Shown here piece after piece: positions 14,147 through 21,316 of a stretch of DNA of 21,316 nucleotides (the stretch's first letter is position 1; every line of letters starts with the position of its first letter). This DNA comes from an uncultured Lachnospiraceae bacterium. GTDB lineage: Bacteria > Bacillota > Clostridia > Lachnospirales > Lachnospiraceae. The notes beneath the pieces were generated by a model, which saw nothing but the letters and a program-made list of their open reading frames with translations, ran no database searches and was not told the DNA's origin. The stretch spans positions 1-21,316 of the forward strand of contig CAJUJG010000013.1 in NCBI GenBank assembly GCA_910586715.1. Reading direction: 5' to 3'. The translations under genes were made by a program, and so were the position numbers.

Positions 14147-14731
14147 ATGAAACAGACAACCATTCGAAAACACATTCAAAATCTGGTTACGGCAGCCATG
14201 CTTATGGCGGTGGGGATTGTCCTGCCATTCTTTACGGGGCAGATTCCGCAAATCGGAAACATGCTTTTGCCAATGCATATTCCGGTGATTGTCTGCGGAC
14301 TGATTTGCGGCTGGCAGTATGGCGGTATTGTCGGCTTTATCCTGCCGCTGCTGCGCTATACGCTTTTTGGAACGCCGCCGATGCCAAACGGCATTGCAAT
14401 GGCTTTTGAACTGGCGGCATATGGGGCAATGGCGGGTTTCGTATACCAGCATTCCAAATGGCAGTGCATTGTATCCCTGTACCGTTCCCTGATCATTGCA
14501 ATGATAGGCGGCAGGCTGGTTTGGGGTATTGTTCGCGTGGCAATGCTCGGGCTTATGGGTAATGCGTTCTCGTGGCAGATGTTTATGGCAGGCGCGTTTT
14601 TGAATGCCGTTCCGGGCATTGTTCTTCAGCTTGCAATCATCCCCGCGCTTATGGTGGCGTTAAACAGGACAGGACTTGTCCGGTTTCGCAAAGGACAGAA
14701 AATGACAGGTTGTGAACAGACGGAGATTTAG
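14147..14731 (+). CDS. ECF transporter S component (substrate unassigned)
   Basis: This is a membrane-embedded substrate-binding subunit of an energy-coupling-factor vitamin transporter, 194 aa with about six hydrophobic segments. TM1 has the AxxxA coupling signature (Ala17, Ala21) used to dock the EcfT subunit. Family-like text includes PMHIPVIVCGL, GGIVGFILPLLRY and GIAMAFELAAYG. These features are shared by S components of the pantothenate and folate type, and I cannot decide the substrate. No EcfA, EcfA' or EcfT gene is nearby, so it must use the shared (group II) energising module encoded elsewhere. The gene ends 1 bp before the histidine kinase start, an unusual partner. Confidence 0.85.
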   Translation: MKQTTIRKHIQNLVTAAMLMAVGIVLPFFTGQIPQIGNMLLPMHIPVIVCGLICGWQYGGIVGFILPLLRYTLFGTPPMPNGIAMAFELAAYGAMAGFVYQHSKWQCIVSLYRSLIIAMIGGRLVWGIVRVAMLGLMGNAFSWQMFMAGAFLNAVPGIVLQLAIIPALMVALNRTGLVRFRKGQKMTGCEQTEI

Positions 14732-14732
14732 T

Positions 14733-17312
14733 ATGAAAAGGAAACAGAAAAAAAGCGGAACGGACCAAGGCGTTTCCCTGCTTCTATCTATTATCTTGGT
14801 ATTTTGTATTTTAGGCGCGGTCGTTTTCTCGGTCGCACGCAAAATTTCAACGGAGATGTCCGCGTCGGCGATTCAAAATCTAAGCGAAAGTTTAGATTTA
14901 ATCGAGTGTACAATAGAGGCAATCTTGAACAAGGAAGCGGAGTTTCAGATAATGATGGCACAGAAAGTTGCAGTGGCAGACGATCCTAAAGAATATATCG
15001 AATCTTACAGCAAAAATCAGACGATGGTAAAAATATCGCTGATTCGTGCAGGAGAGACGCAGGGCATTTCCAACACGGGAGAGACATTTTCCGAGGAGGG
15101 ACTGGATTTTTCCGCAGGCGGGGCAATTGGAGGACTGGAGGTTTCCCGTTCTTATATGAACTATATGGGAACATGGGCATATACCATGAAATGTCCGGTG
15201 GAAAAAGACGGTCAGGAGATTGCCACGCTTTATGTTGAGTATGTGTATGATTCGTTTGACAAATCCCTTCCAAGCGGTTTTTACGATGGGAAAGCAATGC
15301 TATATATTATGGATGCCCAAAGCCAGCGGATGGTGCTCAAACCAAAAGGGATGGGAGAGCGCAGCGCAGGGCATTTGAATTTGGAAGATTTTTTCAGGGC
15401 AAACGATATTTTGGAAGAAGATTTGCAGGCGGAAGTTTCCGATTGTATAGAAAACGCGGAGAATATGATGTTCTATCATGATATACGGGGCAAAAGTTCT
15501 CTGATTTATATGTGGTCGGTCAATAACGGCACGATTTATCTGATTGGTTATGTGCCGATTGAGGCGATACAGCAGGAGGGACGGACAGTCAATCAAAATA
15601 TTTTCATTGTTGTTATCGTGATGCTCATTGCATTTTTTCTGTGCTGTCTTTTATTTTATTTTAATCATAGGCAGCAGAACAACCTTAGAAAAGAACGGGA
15701 AGCGGAACGGGAGGTCCATAACAGACAGCTGGCGGAGGCATTGCAGGCGGCGCAGGCCGCAAGCAATTCCAAGACCATGTTTTTGTCCAATATGTCACAT
15801 GACATCCGCACGCCGATGAATGCGGTTTTGGGTTTTGCATCGCTGCTTGCCAAGGATGCGGAAAATCCTGAGAAAGTGCGGGAATACACGAAAAAAATTA
15901 TGGCGTCCGGTCAGCATCTGCTTAGCCTGATTGACGATATTTTGGATGTTTCAAAGATTGAGAGCGGCAAAGTTGTACTCGCGATTGAGGAGTTTACGTT
16001 AAATGACCTGGTGTCTTCGGTGGATGCCATTATTCGTCCGATGGCAAATGCAAAAGAACAAACGTTCAATATTGAGGTGACAAACATTGAACACGAATAT
16101 CTTCAAGGGGATGAGACCAGGATTAACCAAATTTTGATAAATCTTCTTTCCAATGCCGTAAAATATACGCCGCAAGGCGGGAATATATGGTTTCGTATCA
16201 TCGGATTAAAACAGCGTTCCAGTCAGTATGAGCATATCCGCATCGAGGTTGAGGACGACGGGTACGGGATGACAAAAGAGTACCTAAAGACCATCTTTGA
16301 CGCGTTTACGAGAGCGGAGAACAGTACCACAAACAAGGTTCAGGGTACAGGACTTGGCATGGCGATTACCAAAAATATTGTGGAGCTTATGGGCGGAACA
16401 ATTGACGTGTTCAGCGAGGTCAATCAAGGAAGCCTTTTCCGGGTAGACTTGGAACTTAGTATTCCGCAGGAACAAAAATATAAGCGTTTTTGGGAGGAAA
16501 GCGGCATTGCGCGGGTTATGGCGGTAAGCGGCAGTGCCGAGGGCGGAAAGAATATTCAGATGCTGATGAGGGACGTGGGCATTACGGTTCATACGGCATT
16601 TGACCGGGAAGAGGCAATGTGCTTAATCGCGGATTGCAGCAGCCGGCAAGAAGGATATGATGCCGTTTTGCTGGACTGGGATACTCCGGAACGCAATGCT
16701 GTCCGGATAGCGGAAGAAATCAGGAAAATACTGCCAGAGACAGTGCCGATTTTATTTTTGACCGCGCAAGGACCGGAAGGAGTGGAAGACGCGCTTCGCA
16801 TGAAAAATACGGGGGCGCTCTCAAAACCGTTTTTTGTTTCCGCATTTCAGGAAAAAATTTCGGAAATGGCGGCAAAAAAAGACGGAGAAGTTTTTCAGGA
16901 GCCGGCTGAACATGACAATCTTGAGGGAATGCATTTTCTTGCCGCGGAGGACAATGAGATTAATGCGGAGATTTTGCGGGAAATTTTATCAATTGAAGGA
17001 GCCGAATGTGAAATTGTTGAAAACGGAAGGCTTGCCGTGGAGCGTTTTGAAAGTGCCGCAGAGGGTACATTTGATGCGATTTTAATGGATGTACAGATGC
17101 CGGTGATGAACGGTTACGACGCGACGAGGGCAATCAGGGCATTAAAACGCGAAGATGCTGGAGAAATACCGATTATTGCCATGACGGCAAATGCGTTTGC
17201 GGAAGATGAAAAGGAGGCGCTTGCCGCCGGAATGAACATACATTTGGCAAAGCCGATTGATATTGCCTTATTAAGGAAGGTCATAAAACAGTGCGTGCAA
17301 AGAAAGGAATAA
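14733..17312 (+). CDS. Hybrid sensor histidine kinase with two receiver domains
   Basis: This 859-residue membrane sensor kinase has TM1 at about 14-36, an extracellular sensor of about 250 residues (Cache-like by architecture, unproven), TM2 at about 289-311 and a coiled-coil linker to about 345. The HisKA domain carries phospho-acceptor His356 in SHDIRTPMNAV. The HATPase domain has an N box (Asn474 in NLLSNAVKY), G1 (EDDGYGM, Asp509) and G2 (GTGLGMAI). Receiver 1 (about 585-700) keeps Asp648 but reads VMAVSGS where the acidic Mg-binding pair should be. Receiver 2 (about 733-855) is complete, with Glu739/Asp740, Asp786 in LMDVQMP and a KP motif. The ATG at 14733 has GGAG 7 nt upstream. No Hpt domain or separate response regulator is adjacent. 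A binding protein follows after 4 bp. Confidence 0.93.
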   Translation: MKRKQKKSGTDQGVSLLLSIILVFCILGAVVFSVARKISTEMSASAIQNLSESLDLIECTIEAILNKEAEFQIMMAQKVAVADDPKEYIESYSKNQTMVKISLIRAGETQGISNTGETFSEEGLDFSAGGAIGGLEVSRSYMNYMGTWAYTMKCPVEKDGQEIATLYVEYVYDSFDKSLPSGFYDGKAMLYIMDAQSQRMVLKPKGMGERSAGHLNLEDFFRANDILEEDLQAEVSDCIENAENMMFYHDIRGKSSLIYMWSVNNGTIYLIGYVPIEAIQQEGRTVNQNIFIVVIVMLIAFFLCCLLFYFNHRQQNNLRKEREAEREVHNRQLAEALQAAQAASNSKTMFLSNMSHDIRTPMNAVLGFASLLAKDAENPEKVREYTKKIMASGQHLLSLIDDILDVSKIESGKVVLAIEEFTLNDLVSSVDAIIRPMANAKEQTFNIEVTNIEHEYLQGDETRINQILINLLSNAVKYTPQGGNIWFRIIGLKQRSSQYEHIRIEVEDDGYGMTKEYLKTIFDAFTRAENSTTNKVQGTGLGMAITKNIVELMGGTIDVFSEVNQGSLFRVDLELSIPQEQKYKRFWEESGIARVMAVSGSAEGGKNIQMLMRDVGITVHTAFDREEAMCLIADCSSRQEGYDAVLLDWDTPERNAVRIAEEIRKILPETVPILFLTAQGPEGVEDALRMKNTGALSKPFFVSAFQEKISEMAAKKDGEVFQEPAEHDNLEGMHFLAAEDNEINAEILREILSIEGAECEIVENGRLAVERFESAAEGTFDAILMDVQMPVMNGYDATRAIRALKREDAGEIPIIAMTANAFAEDEKEALAAGMNIHLAKPIDIALLRKVIKQCVQRKE

Positions 17313-17316
17313 CAGG

Positions 17317-18624
17317 ATGAAAAATAGCAGTATCAGACAATTTGCCGCAGTTTGTCTTGCGGGAGTGACTGTGTTTCTTATGACTGTCTGTATCGGAAAG
17401 CCGGAGCTTGGAAACAATTTGATTTCCAATGATGCGGACAACACAAGGATGGTCAGGATGTATAGTCCAATGGAGAAAACACAGCCGGATGTCGATAACG
17501 TAGCAAGGAGCGCATCGGACAAAACGGTTGTTATGGCGGAGGAGGCGCTTGGTATCACGGTGAACTATATCACTTACACCGCGGAAAATTATCAGGACAA
17601 AACATACGACGAGGTGGCGCTTGACAGGGCGCGAAACGATATGGATGATTTGTACCTGCTCAACCCGGATGTGATTAAGGTTTTGGGTGAGGAGGGAAAG
17701 CTGATGGATTTATCGGGGCTTGAGAGCGCAAAAAATCTGCGGGATGTCGTGAAGACGGCAAATGTGGTGGACGGAAAGCTGGTGGCAATTCCGCAGGAGG
17801 TTGTGGCGTACGGGCTTTTTATCAACAAAGACATGTTTGACCAATACAACCTTGCGCTGCCCGAGACGCCGGAGGATTTTTTGGAGTGCTGCCGGGTATT
17901 TCAGGAAAACGGGATTGAAACGCCGGTGGGCGCAAACCGCTGGTGGCTGGAAACGTTTGTTTTGGCACAGGCATATGCGGATTTGTATAACGGAGGAAAT
18001 ACGGAAGCCGAAATTGCGGCGCTTAACAGCGGAGAACGCAAGTACAGCGATTATATGCGTCCCGGTTTCGAGTTTCTTCAGGAGCTGATTGACCGCGGGT
18101 ATATTGATGCAAAGAAAGCTTACGTGAGTGAGGCAATCGACGGGGAGGGAGCGGACTTTTTGGCACAGAAAACACCGATTGTCATGGCTTACTGGGGCGC
18201 CGCAAACACGCAGACTGCCTATGGGAAGCCGGATTTTAACATGCTGGTTATCGGTTTTCCGAGCAGCCGCGGACAGATGCCGGTTATGTCGATAACCGGA
18301 TTTGCGGTCGGTGCAGATGCAGAGCATGCCGAGGATGCAATGCGCGCCTTGGAGGTGATGACTTCCGATGAGGCGCTTCGGGTTTATTCGGAGACCAACA
18401 AGGTGATTTCACCTTCAAAGAATGTGGAAGTGGAGTGTATTCCCGCGTTAAAGCCGCTCAATGACCGCATTAATGAGAATGTGTATGTTCTCGGCGCTAA
18501 TGCAGGTATGAAATTGGAGCAGTGGGGAAATACCTGCCTTATTGTACGGGAACTCTTAAACGGCGCTACGGTAGACGAGTGCATGGCGGAGTTTGACCGG
18601 CTGCAGAAGGAGACGTTGGAATAA
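17317..18624 (+). CDS. Orphan extracellular solute-binding protein paired with the histidine kinase
   Basis: This 435-residue family 1-type solute-binding protein shows LNPDVIKVLGEEGKLMDLS, then VVAYGLFINKDMFDQYNL and LPETPEDFLECCRVF, which are hallmarks of sugar-type binding proteins. The N terminus (KNSSIRQFAAVCLAGVTVF) is a signal or anchor segment. The nearest lipobox-like site, MTVC with Cys25, has Val at -1 where Gly, Ala or Ser is usual, so lipidation is doubtful. The ATG follows the kinase stop by 4 bp with AAAGG upstream. No permease or ATPase genes follow. The tight coupling suggests a ligand-bound form that signals to the kinase's extracellular domain instead of, or as well as, feeding a transporter (inference). 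Confidence 0.85.
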   Translation: MKNSSIRQFAAVCLAGVTVFLMTVCIGKPELGNNLISNDADNTRMVRMYSPMEKTQPDVDNVARSASDKTVVMAEEALGITVNYITYTAENYQDKTYDEVALDRARNDMDDLYLLNPDVIKVLGEEGKLMDLSGLESAKNLRDVVKTANVVDGKLVAIPQEVVAYGLFINKDMFDQYNLALPETPEDFLECCRVFQENGIETPVGANRWWLETFVLAQAYADLYNGGNTEAEIAALNSGERKYSDYMRPGFEFLQELIDRGYIDAKKAYVSEAIDGEGADFLAQKTPIVMAYWGAANTQTAYGKPDFNMLVIGFPSSRGQMPVMSITGFAVGADAEHAEDAMRALEVMTSDEALRVYSETNKVISPSKNVEVECIPALKPLNDRINENVYVLGANAGMKLEQWGNTCLIVRELLNGATVDECMAEFDRLQKETLE

Positions 18625-18693
18625 TTAAGCTATTGTCCGGTAGAACTTTAAGGTCAAGGATAAAGGTTTTCATGGAACTACATCCGGATATTG

Positions 18694-18722
18694 TTGCATG
18701 GTCAAATGGAGTGTGCTAAACT
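18694..18722 (+). promoter_or_regulatory. Promoter of the flavodiiron protein gene
   Basis: TTGCAT (18694-18699) and TAACCT-like TAAACT (18717-18722) have a 17-bp spacer, with an extended TG at 18714-18715. The predicted start near 18729 gives a leader of about 36 nt. No clear terminator is seen for the preceding operon in 18625-18690. Confidence 0.6.
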
Positions 18723-18764
18723 GTTAACGAATAAAATACAAATGAGAGGAGCAGATTTGAAAAA

Positions 18765-19922
18765 ATGGAAAACGTAACGAAGGATATTGTAAATATTGGC
18801 GTAAACGACAGGGACATCACATTATTTGAGGGGCAGTATGAAGTGGAACACGGTATGGCATATAACTCTTACCTGATTATGGACGAAAAAACCGCCGTAA
18901 TGGATACGGTTGACAAGCGTGCAACCAAAGAATGGCTTTCCAATCTTGAGGAGGCGCTTGGCGGAAGATGCGTTGATTATCTTGTAATACAGCATATGGA
19001 GCCGGACCACGGCGGCAGCATTTTAGAGCTGATTGCAAAGTTCCCTGAAATGAAGCTGGTGGGAAATGCGAAGACCTTTACCATGCTCAAGCAGTTTTAT
19101 GAGGTCGATATTGAGGGTAAAACCGTTGAGGTCAAGGAAGGCGATACACTGTCACTTGGAGCGCACGCGTTGCGGTTTTTCATGGCGCCGATGGTGCACT
19201 GGCCGGAGGTTATGGTCAGCTATGAGAGCACGGACAAAGTGCTGTTCAGCGCGGACGGATTCGGAAAGTTTGGCACACGCGATGCCGACGAGGCATGGAC
19301 CTGCGAGGCGAGACGGTATTACATGAACATCTGCGGAAAGTACGGCGCACAGGTTCAGGCGCTGCTCAAAAAGGCGGCGGGTCTTGATATAGCGGCGATT
19401 TGTCCGCTGCACGGACCGGTGCTCACAGAGGATTTGGACTATTATATCGGAAAATATCAGACATGGAGCAGCTATGAGCCGGAGGACGAGGGCATATTGA
19501 TTGCGTGCGCGTCGGTTCACGGAAATACGATGACGGCGGCGTTAAAGCTGAAAGAAATCCTTGAGGCAAAGGGGGCGAAAAAGGTAGTGCTTGCGGATTT
19601 GTGCCGCGACGATATGCATGAGGCGGTTGAGGATGCGTTCCGCTACAGCCATTTGGTACTTGCCGCGATTACATATGACGCCGGAATATTTCCCGCGATG
19701 GAAAGCTTTCTGAATAAGCTAAAGGCGAAAAACTATCAAAAGCGCACGGTCGGACTGATGGAAAACGGCACTTGGGCGCCCACCGCAGGCAAAAGCATGA
19801 AAGCAGCGCTTGAGGGAATGAAGGAGCTCAACATTGCGGAGCAAATGGTGACGATTAAGTCTGCGCTTAAGCCAAACGATATTTCGCAGCTTGAAGCGCT
19901 CGCAGATGCAATGCTTGCTTAA
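18765..19922 (+). CDS. fprA: Class A flavodiiron protein (FprA-type A-type flavoprotein)
   Basis: This cytosolic enzyme reduces O2 to water and/or NO to N2O, protecting anaerobes. The N-terminal metallo-beta-lactamase-like domain (about 1-248) carries the diiron ligands: His77, Glu79, Asp81 and His82 in HMEPDHGGS, His145 in MVHWPE, Asp164 in FSADGFG and His216 in CPLHGPVL. The C-terminal flavodoxin domain (about 252-385) binds FMN (IACASVHGNTM). There is no rubredoxin or reductase extension, so it is class A and needs an external electron donor. The 385-aa length is typical. The ATG fits family N termini, but the best SD (AGAGGA, 18745-18750) lies 14 nt away, longer than usual. It stands alone between its promoter and a terminator. 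Confidence 0.95.
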   Translation: MENVTKDIVNIGVNDRDITLFEGQYEVEHGMAYNSYLIMDEKTAVMDTVDKRATKEWLSNLEEALGGRCVDYLVIQHMEPDHGGSILELIAKFPEMKLVGNAKTFTMLKQFYEVDIEGKTVEVKEGDTLSLGAHALRFFMAPMVHWPEVMVSYESTDKVLFSADGFGKFGTRDADEAWTCEARRYYMNICGKYGAQVQALLKKAAGLDIAAICPLHGPVLTEDLDYYIGKYQTWSSYEPEDEGILIACASVHGNTMTAALKLKEILEAKGAKKVVLADLCRDDMHEAVEDAFRYSHLVLAAITYDAGIFPAMESFLNKLKAKNYQKRTVGLMENGTWAPTAGKSMKAALEGMKELNIAEQMVTIKSALKPNDISQLEALADAMLA

Positions 19923-19942
19923 AATTCAACAATTCAATTTTC

Positions 19943-19984
19943 ACAGGAGAGAGGTGTTTATTATCAGCGTCTCTCCTGTTTTTT
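19943..19984 (+). terminator. Rho-independent terminator of fprA
   Basis: ACAGGAGAGA (19943-19952) pairs perfectly with TCTCTCCTGT (19970-19979) across a 17-nt loop, followed by T5 (19980-19984). The convergent OPT gene ends inside this element: its stop codon occupies 19964-19966. On the minus strand only a weak T-rich stretch follows the hairpin. Confidence 0.88.
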
Positions 19985-21316
19985 GTGCACCGCCACAATA
20001 TAAATCATCAATATAGAGCAAATCAAAACAGCGCCCGCGCTCCATAACTGCGGTGGAAACCGTTTTGAAAGGTCAAGAAGATCGGCAACGCCCAAAATGG
20101 TGAGCACGGCAAGCAAAATTCCGACAATCCCCTCGCCTGCAATCAGTCCGGAGCAAAACAGAATGCCTTCGGACGCCTCCGCCTGCGTTTTGCTGCGGTC
20201 AGCAAGATACCGTATAATGCCGCCAAACAGTATGGCAAAGCTAAGCTCAAGCGGAAGATAAAGACCGATTGCCACGGGAAGAACAGGCACGCCAAGTATT
20301 TCTATGGAAAGCGCGATAAACACGCCGATAAAGACGAGCGTCCACGGCAGGCTGCCGTCCATAATTCCTTCGATAATCAGCTTCATCAGCGTCGCCTGCG
20401 GTGCGGAAAGTTCCTGTGAGCCAAATCCCCATGCCCGGTTCAGCAAGATGAGCACAATGCCGATGGTAAGCGAGGAAAAAAATGTGCCAATCAGCTCTCC
20501 AATCTGCTGTTTCTTTGGAGTCGCGCCCAAAAGATAGCCTGTTTTCAAGTCCTGCGAGGTATCGCCCGCCATTGCGGCGACAATGCAGATTACGGAGCCG
20601 ATTGCAATAGCGCCTTTCATGCCGTGCGCACCGTTATCACCCGTTGCCTTTAAAATCAGCGTGGTGAATAAAAGCGTTGCGATTGCCATGCCTGACACCG
20701 GATTGTTGCTGCTGCCGACAAGACCGACCATGCGCGAGGAAACCGTGGCAAAGAAAAAACCGAACAGCACAATCAAAACCGCGCCAAGCAGTGTGACGGG
20801 AATTGGCGGAAGAAGCCATATCAGAACAGTCATAAGCGCAATGCCAATCAGTATGGTGCGCATGGACAAATCGCGCTGCGTGCGGTTCTCGTTTGGTGTT
20901 TTTTCGGAAAGTCCTTTTATGGACGCGGCAAAGGTCGACGCTATCAGCGGAATGGATTTTAAAAGGCTGAGAATACCGCCGCAAGCCACAGCGCCTGCTC
21001 CGATATAGCGGATATAAGCGCTCCATATGGCGGAGGCGCCGCCCTCTGCATAGAGCTGCGCAATCGGCTTTTCGGCAGGATAGAGCGTGAGGGAAGCGCC
21101 GAATGTGTTAATCATGGGAATAAGCACAAGCCAGCCAATTATGCCGCCAGCAAACATGTACGAGGCAATTTTTGCACCGCACAGATAGCCCACACCCAAA
21201 AGGGCAGGATAAATTTGGGTGGAAACCTCTGTTTTTAAGGCATTTATTTTCAGGGTAACCGCCGCGGGAATGATTTTCAATCCGTCCGTAATTAATTTTA
21301 TCAGTGCGGAAAACCC
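19964..21316 (-). CDS. OPT-family oligopeptide/metal-chelate transporter (5' end beyond window)
   Basis: This is a polytopic membrane transporter of the OPT family, which takes up oligopeptides or metal-chelate compounds by proton coupling. About 450 residues are visible and many hydrophobic segments are evident. Typical text includes YPALLGVGYLCGAKIASYMFAGG, then a VGSSNNPVSGM motif, MAGDTSQDLKTGYLLGATP, and a late VLPVAIGLYLPLELSFAILFGG. These match the glutamate/oligopeptide-type OPT proteins of Firmicutes. The frame stays open to the window end (GFSALIKLITDGLKIIP before the TTG at 21280), so that TTG is internal and about 150-200 N-terminal residues are missing. The stop is TGA at 19964-19966. 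It is the only minus-strand gene, converging on fprA. The substrate is unknown. Confidence 0.9.
   Translation of the reverse strand, partial: GFSALIKLITDGLKIIPAAVTLKINALKTEVSTQIYPALLGVGYLCGAKIASYMFAGGIIGWLVLIPMINTFGASLTLYPAEKPIAQLYAEGGASAIWSAYIRYIGAGAVACGGILSLLKSIPLIASTFAASIKGLSEKTPNENRTQRDLSMRTILIGIALMTVLIWLLPPIPVTLLGAVLIVLFGFFFATVSSRMVGLVGSSNNPVSGMAIATLLFTTLILKATGDNGAHGMKGAIAIGSVICIVAAMAGDTSQDLKTGYLLGATPKKQQIGELIGTFFSSLTIGIVLILLNRAWGFGSQELSAPQATLMKLIIEGIMDGSLPWTLVFIGVFIALSIEILGVPVLPVAIGLYLPLELSFAILFGGIIRYLADRSKTQAEASEGILFCSGLIAGEGIVGILLAVLTILGVADLLDLSKRFPPQLWSAGAVLICSILMIYIVAVHKKQERR

Noticed and set aside
18742..18777. 11-codon ORF overlapping the fprA start (possible leader peptide)
   Set aside because: It has no SD of its own, and the overlap arises from the A-rich sequence around the start.
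21278..21280. TTG as the start of the OPT transporter
   Set aside because: The frame remains open upstream to the window edge with family-like sequence, so the gene is truncated by the window, not started here.
1..21316. tRNA/rRNA genes, CRISPR arrays, transposases, integrases or attachment repeats
   Set aside because: None was recognised on either strand by eye; short or divergent elements could still be missed.

Overview
The window looks like chromosomal DNA from a Clostridia gut anaerobe, most probably a Lachnospiraceae member. Supporting signs are moderate GC, strong AGGAGG-type ribosome binding sites, TTG and GTG starts, the rpsB-tsf pair, a class A flavodiiron protein, ECF vitamin transport and long hybrid histidine kinases beside orphan solute-binding proteins. 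I cannot name a genus. Every gene reads rightward except the last, which converges on the flavodiiron gene.

Layout. (1) 1-1510: the end of rpsB, all of tsf, and a weak terminator-like hairpin. (2) 1546-3498: a condensation-fold acyl/acetyltransferase gene split by a frame break, overlapping a zinc-ribbon/multi-TM DUF6320-type membrane protein. (3) 3613-10103: a beta-galactoside operon with its own promoter, containing a lipoprotein binding protein, an intercistronic stem-loop, two MalF/MalG-type permeases and a 1022-aa GH2 beta-galactosidase, closed by a strong terminator. The operon has no ATPase and no regulator. (4) 10122-11442: a sigma-70-family (ECF-like) factor with a cysteine-bearing C-terminal extension and an ECF-type promoter motif upstream, then a 60-aa unknown protein behind a near-consensus promoter. 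(5) 11558-13006: a SxxK serine hydrolase, followed by a 388-bp gap that appears to hold a very short transcription unit (promoter, SD, broken hydrophobic mini-ORF, terminator). (6) 13395-18624: a uridine-kinase-like P-loop kinase; then, behind a palindrome-containing promoter, an apparent operon of ECF S component, hybrid histidine kinase and orphan solute-binding protein. (7) 18694-21316: a flavodiiron protein for O2/NO detoxification, a terminator, and the 3' part of an OPT-family transporter on the minus strand that runs off the window.

How the genes fit together. The best supported functional unit is lactose/galacto-oligosaccharide import followed by intracellular hydrolysis, probably powered by a shared ATPase encoded elsewhere. 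The most unusual unit is the ECF S component/hybrid kinase/binding-protein operon. There the binding protein has no permeases beside it and may present a ligand to the kinase's extracellular sensor. No RNA genes, CRISPR arrays, insertion sequences or prophage genes were seen.
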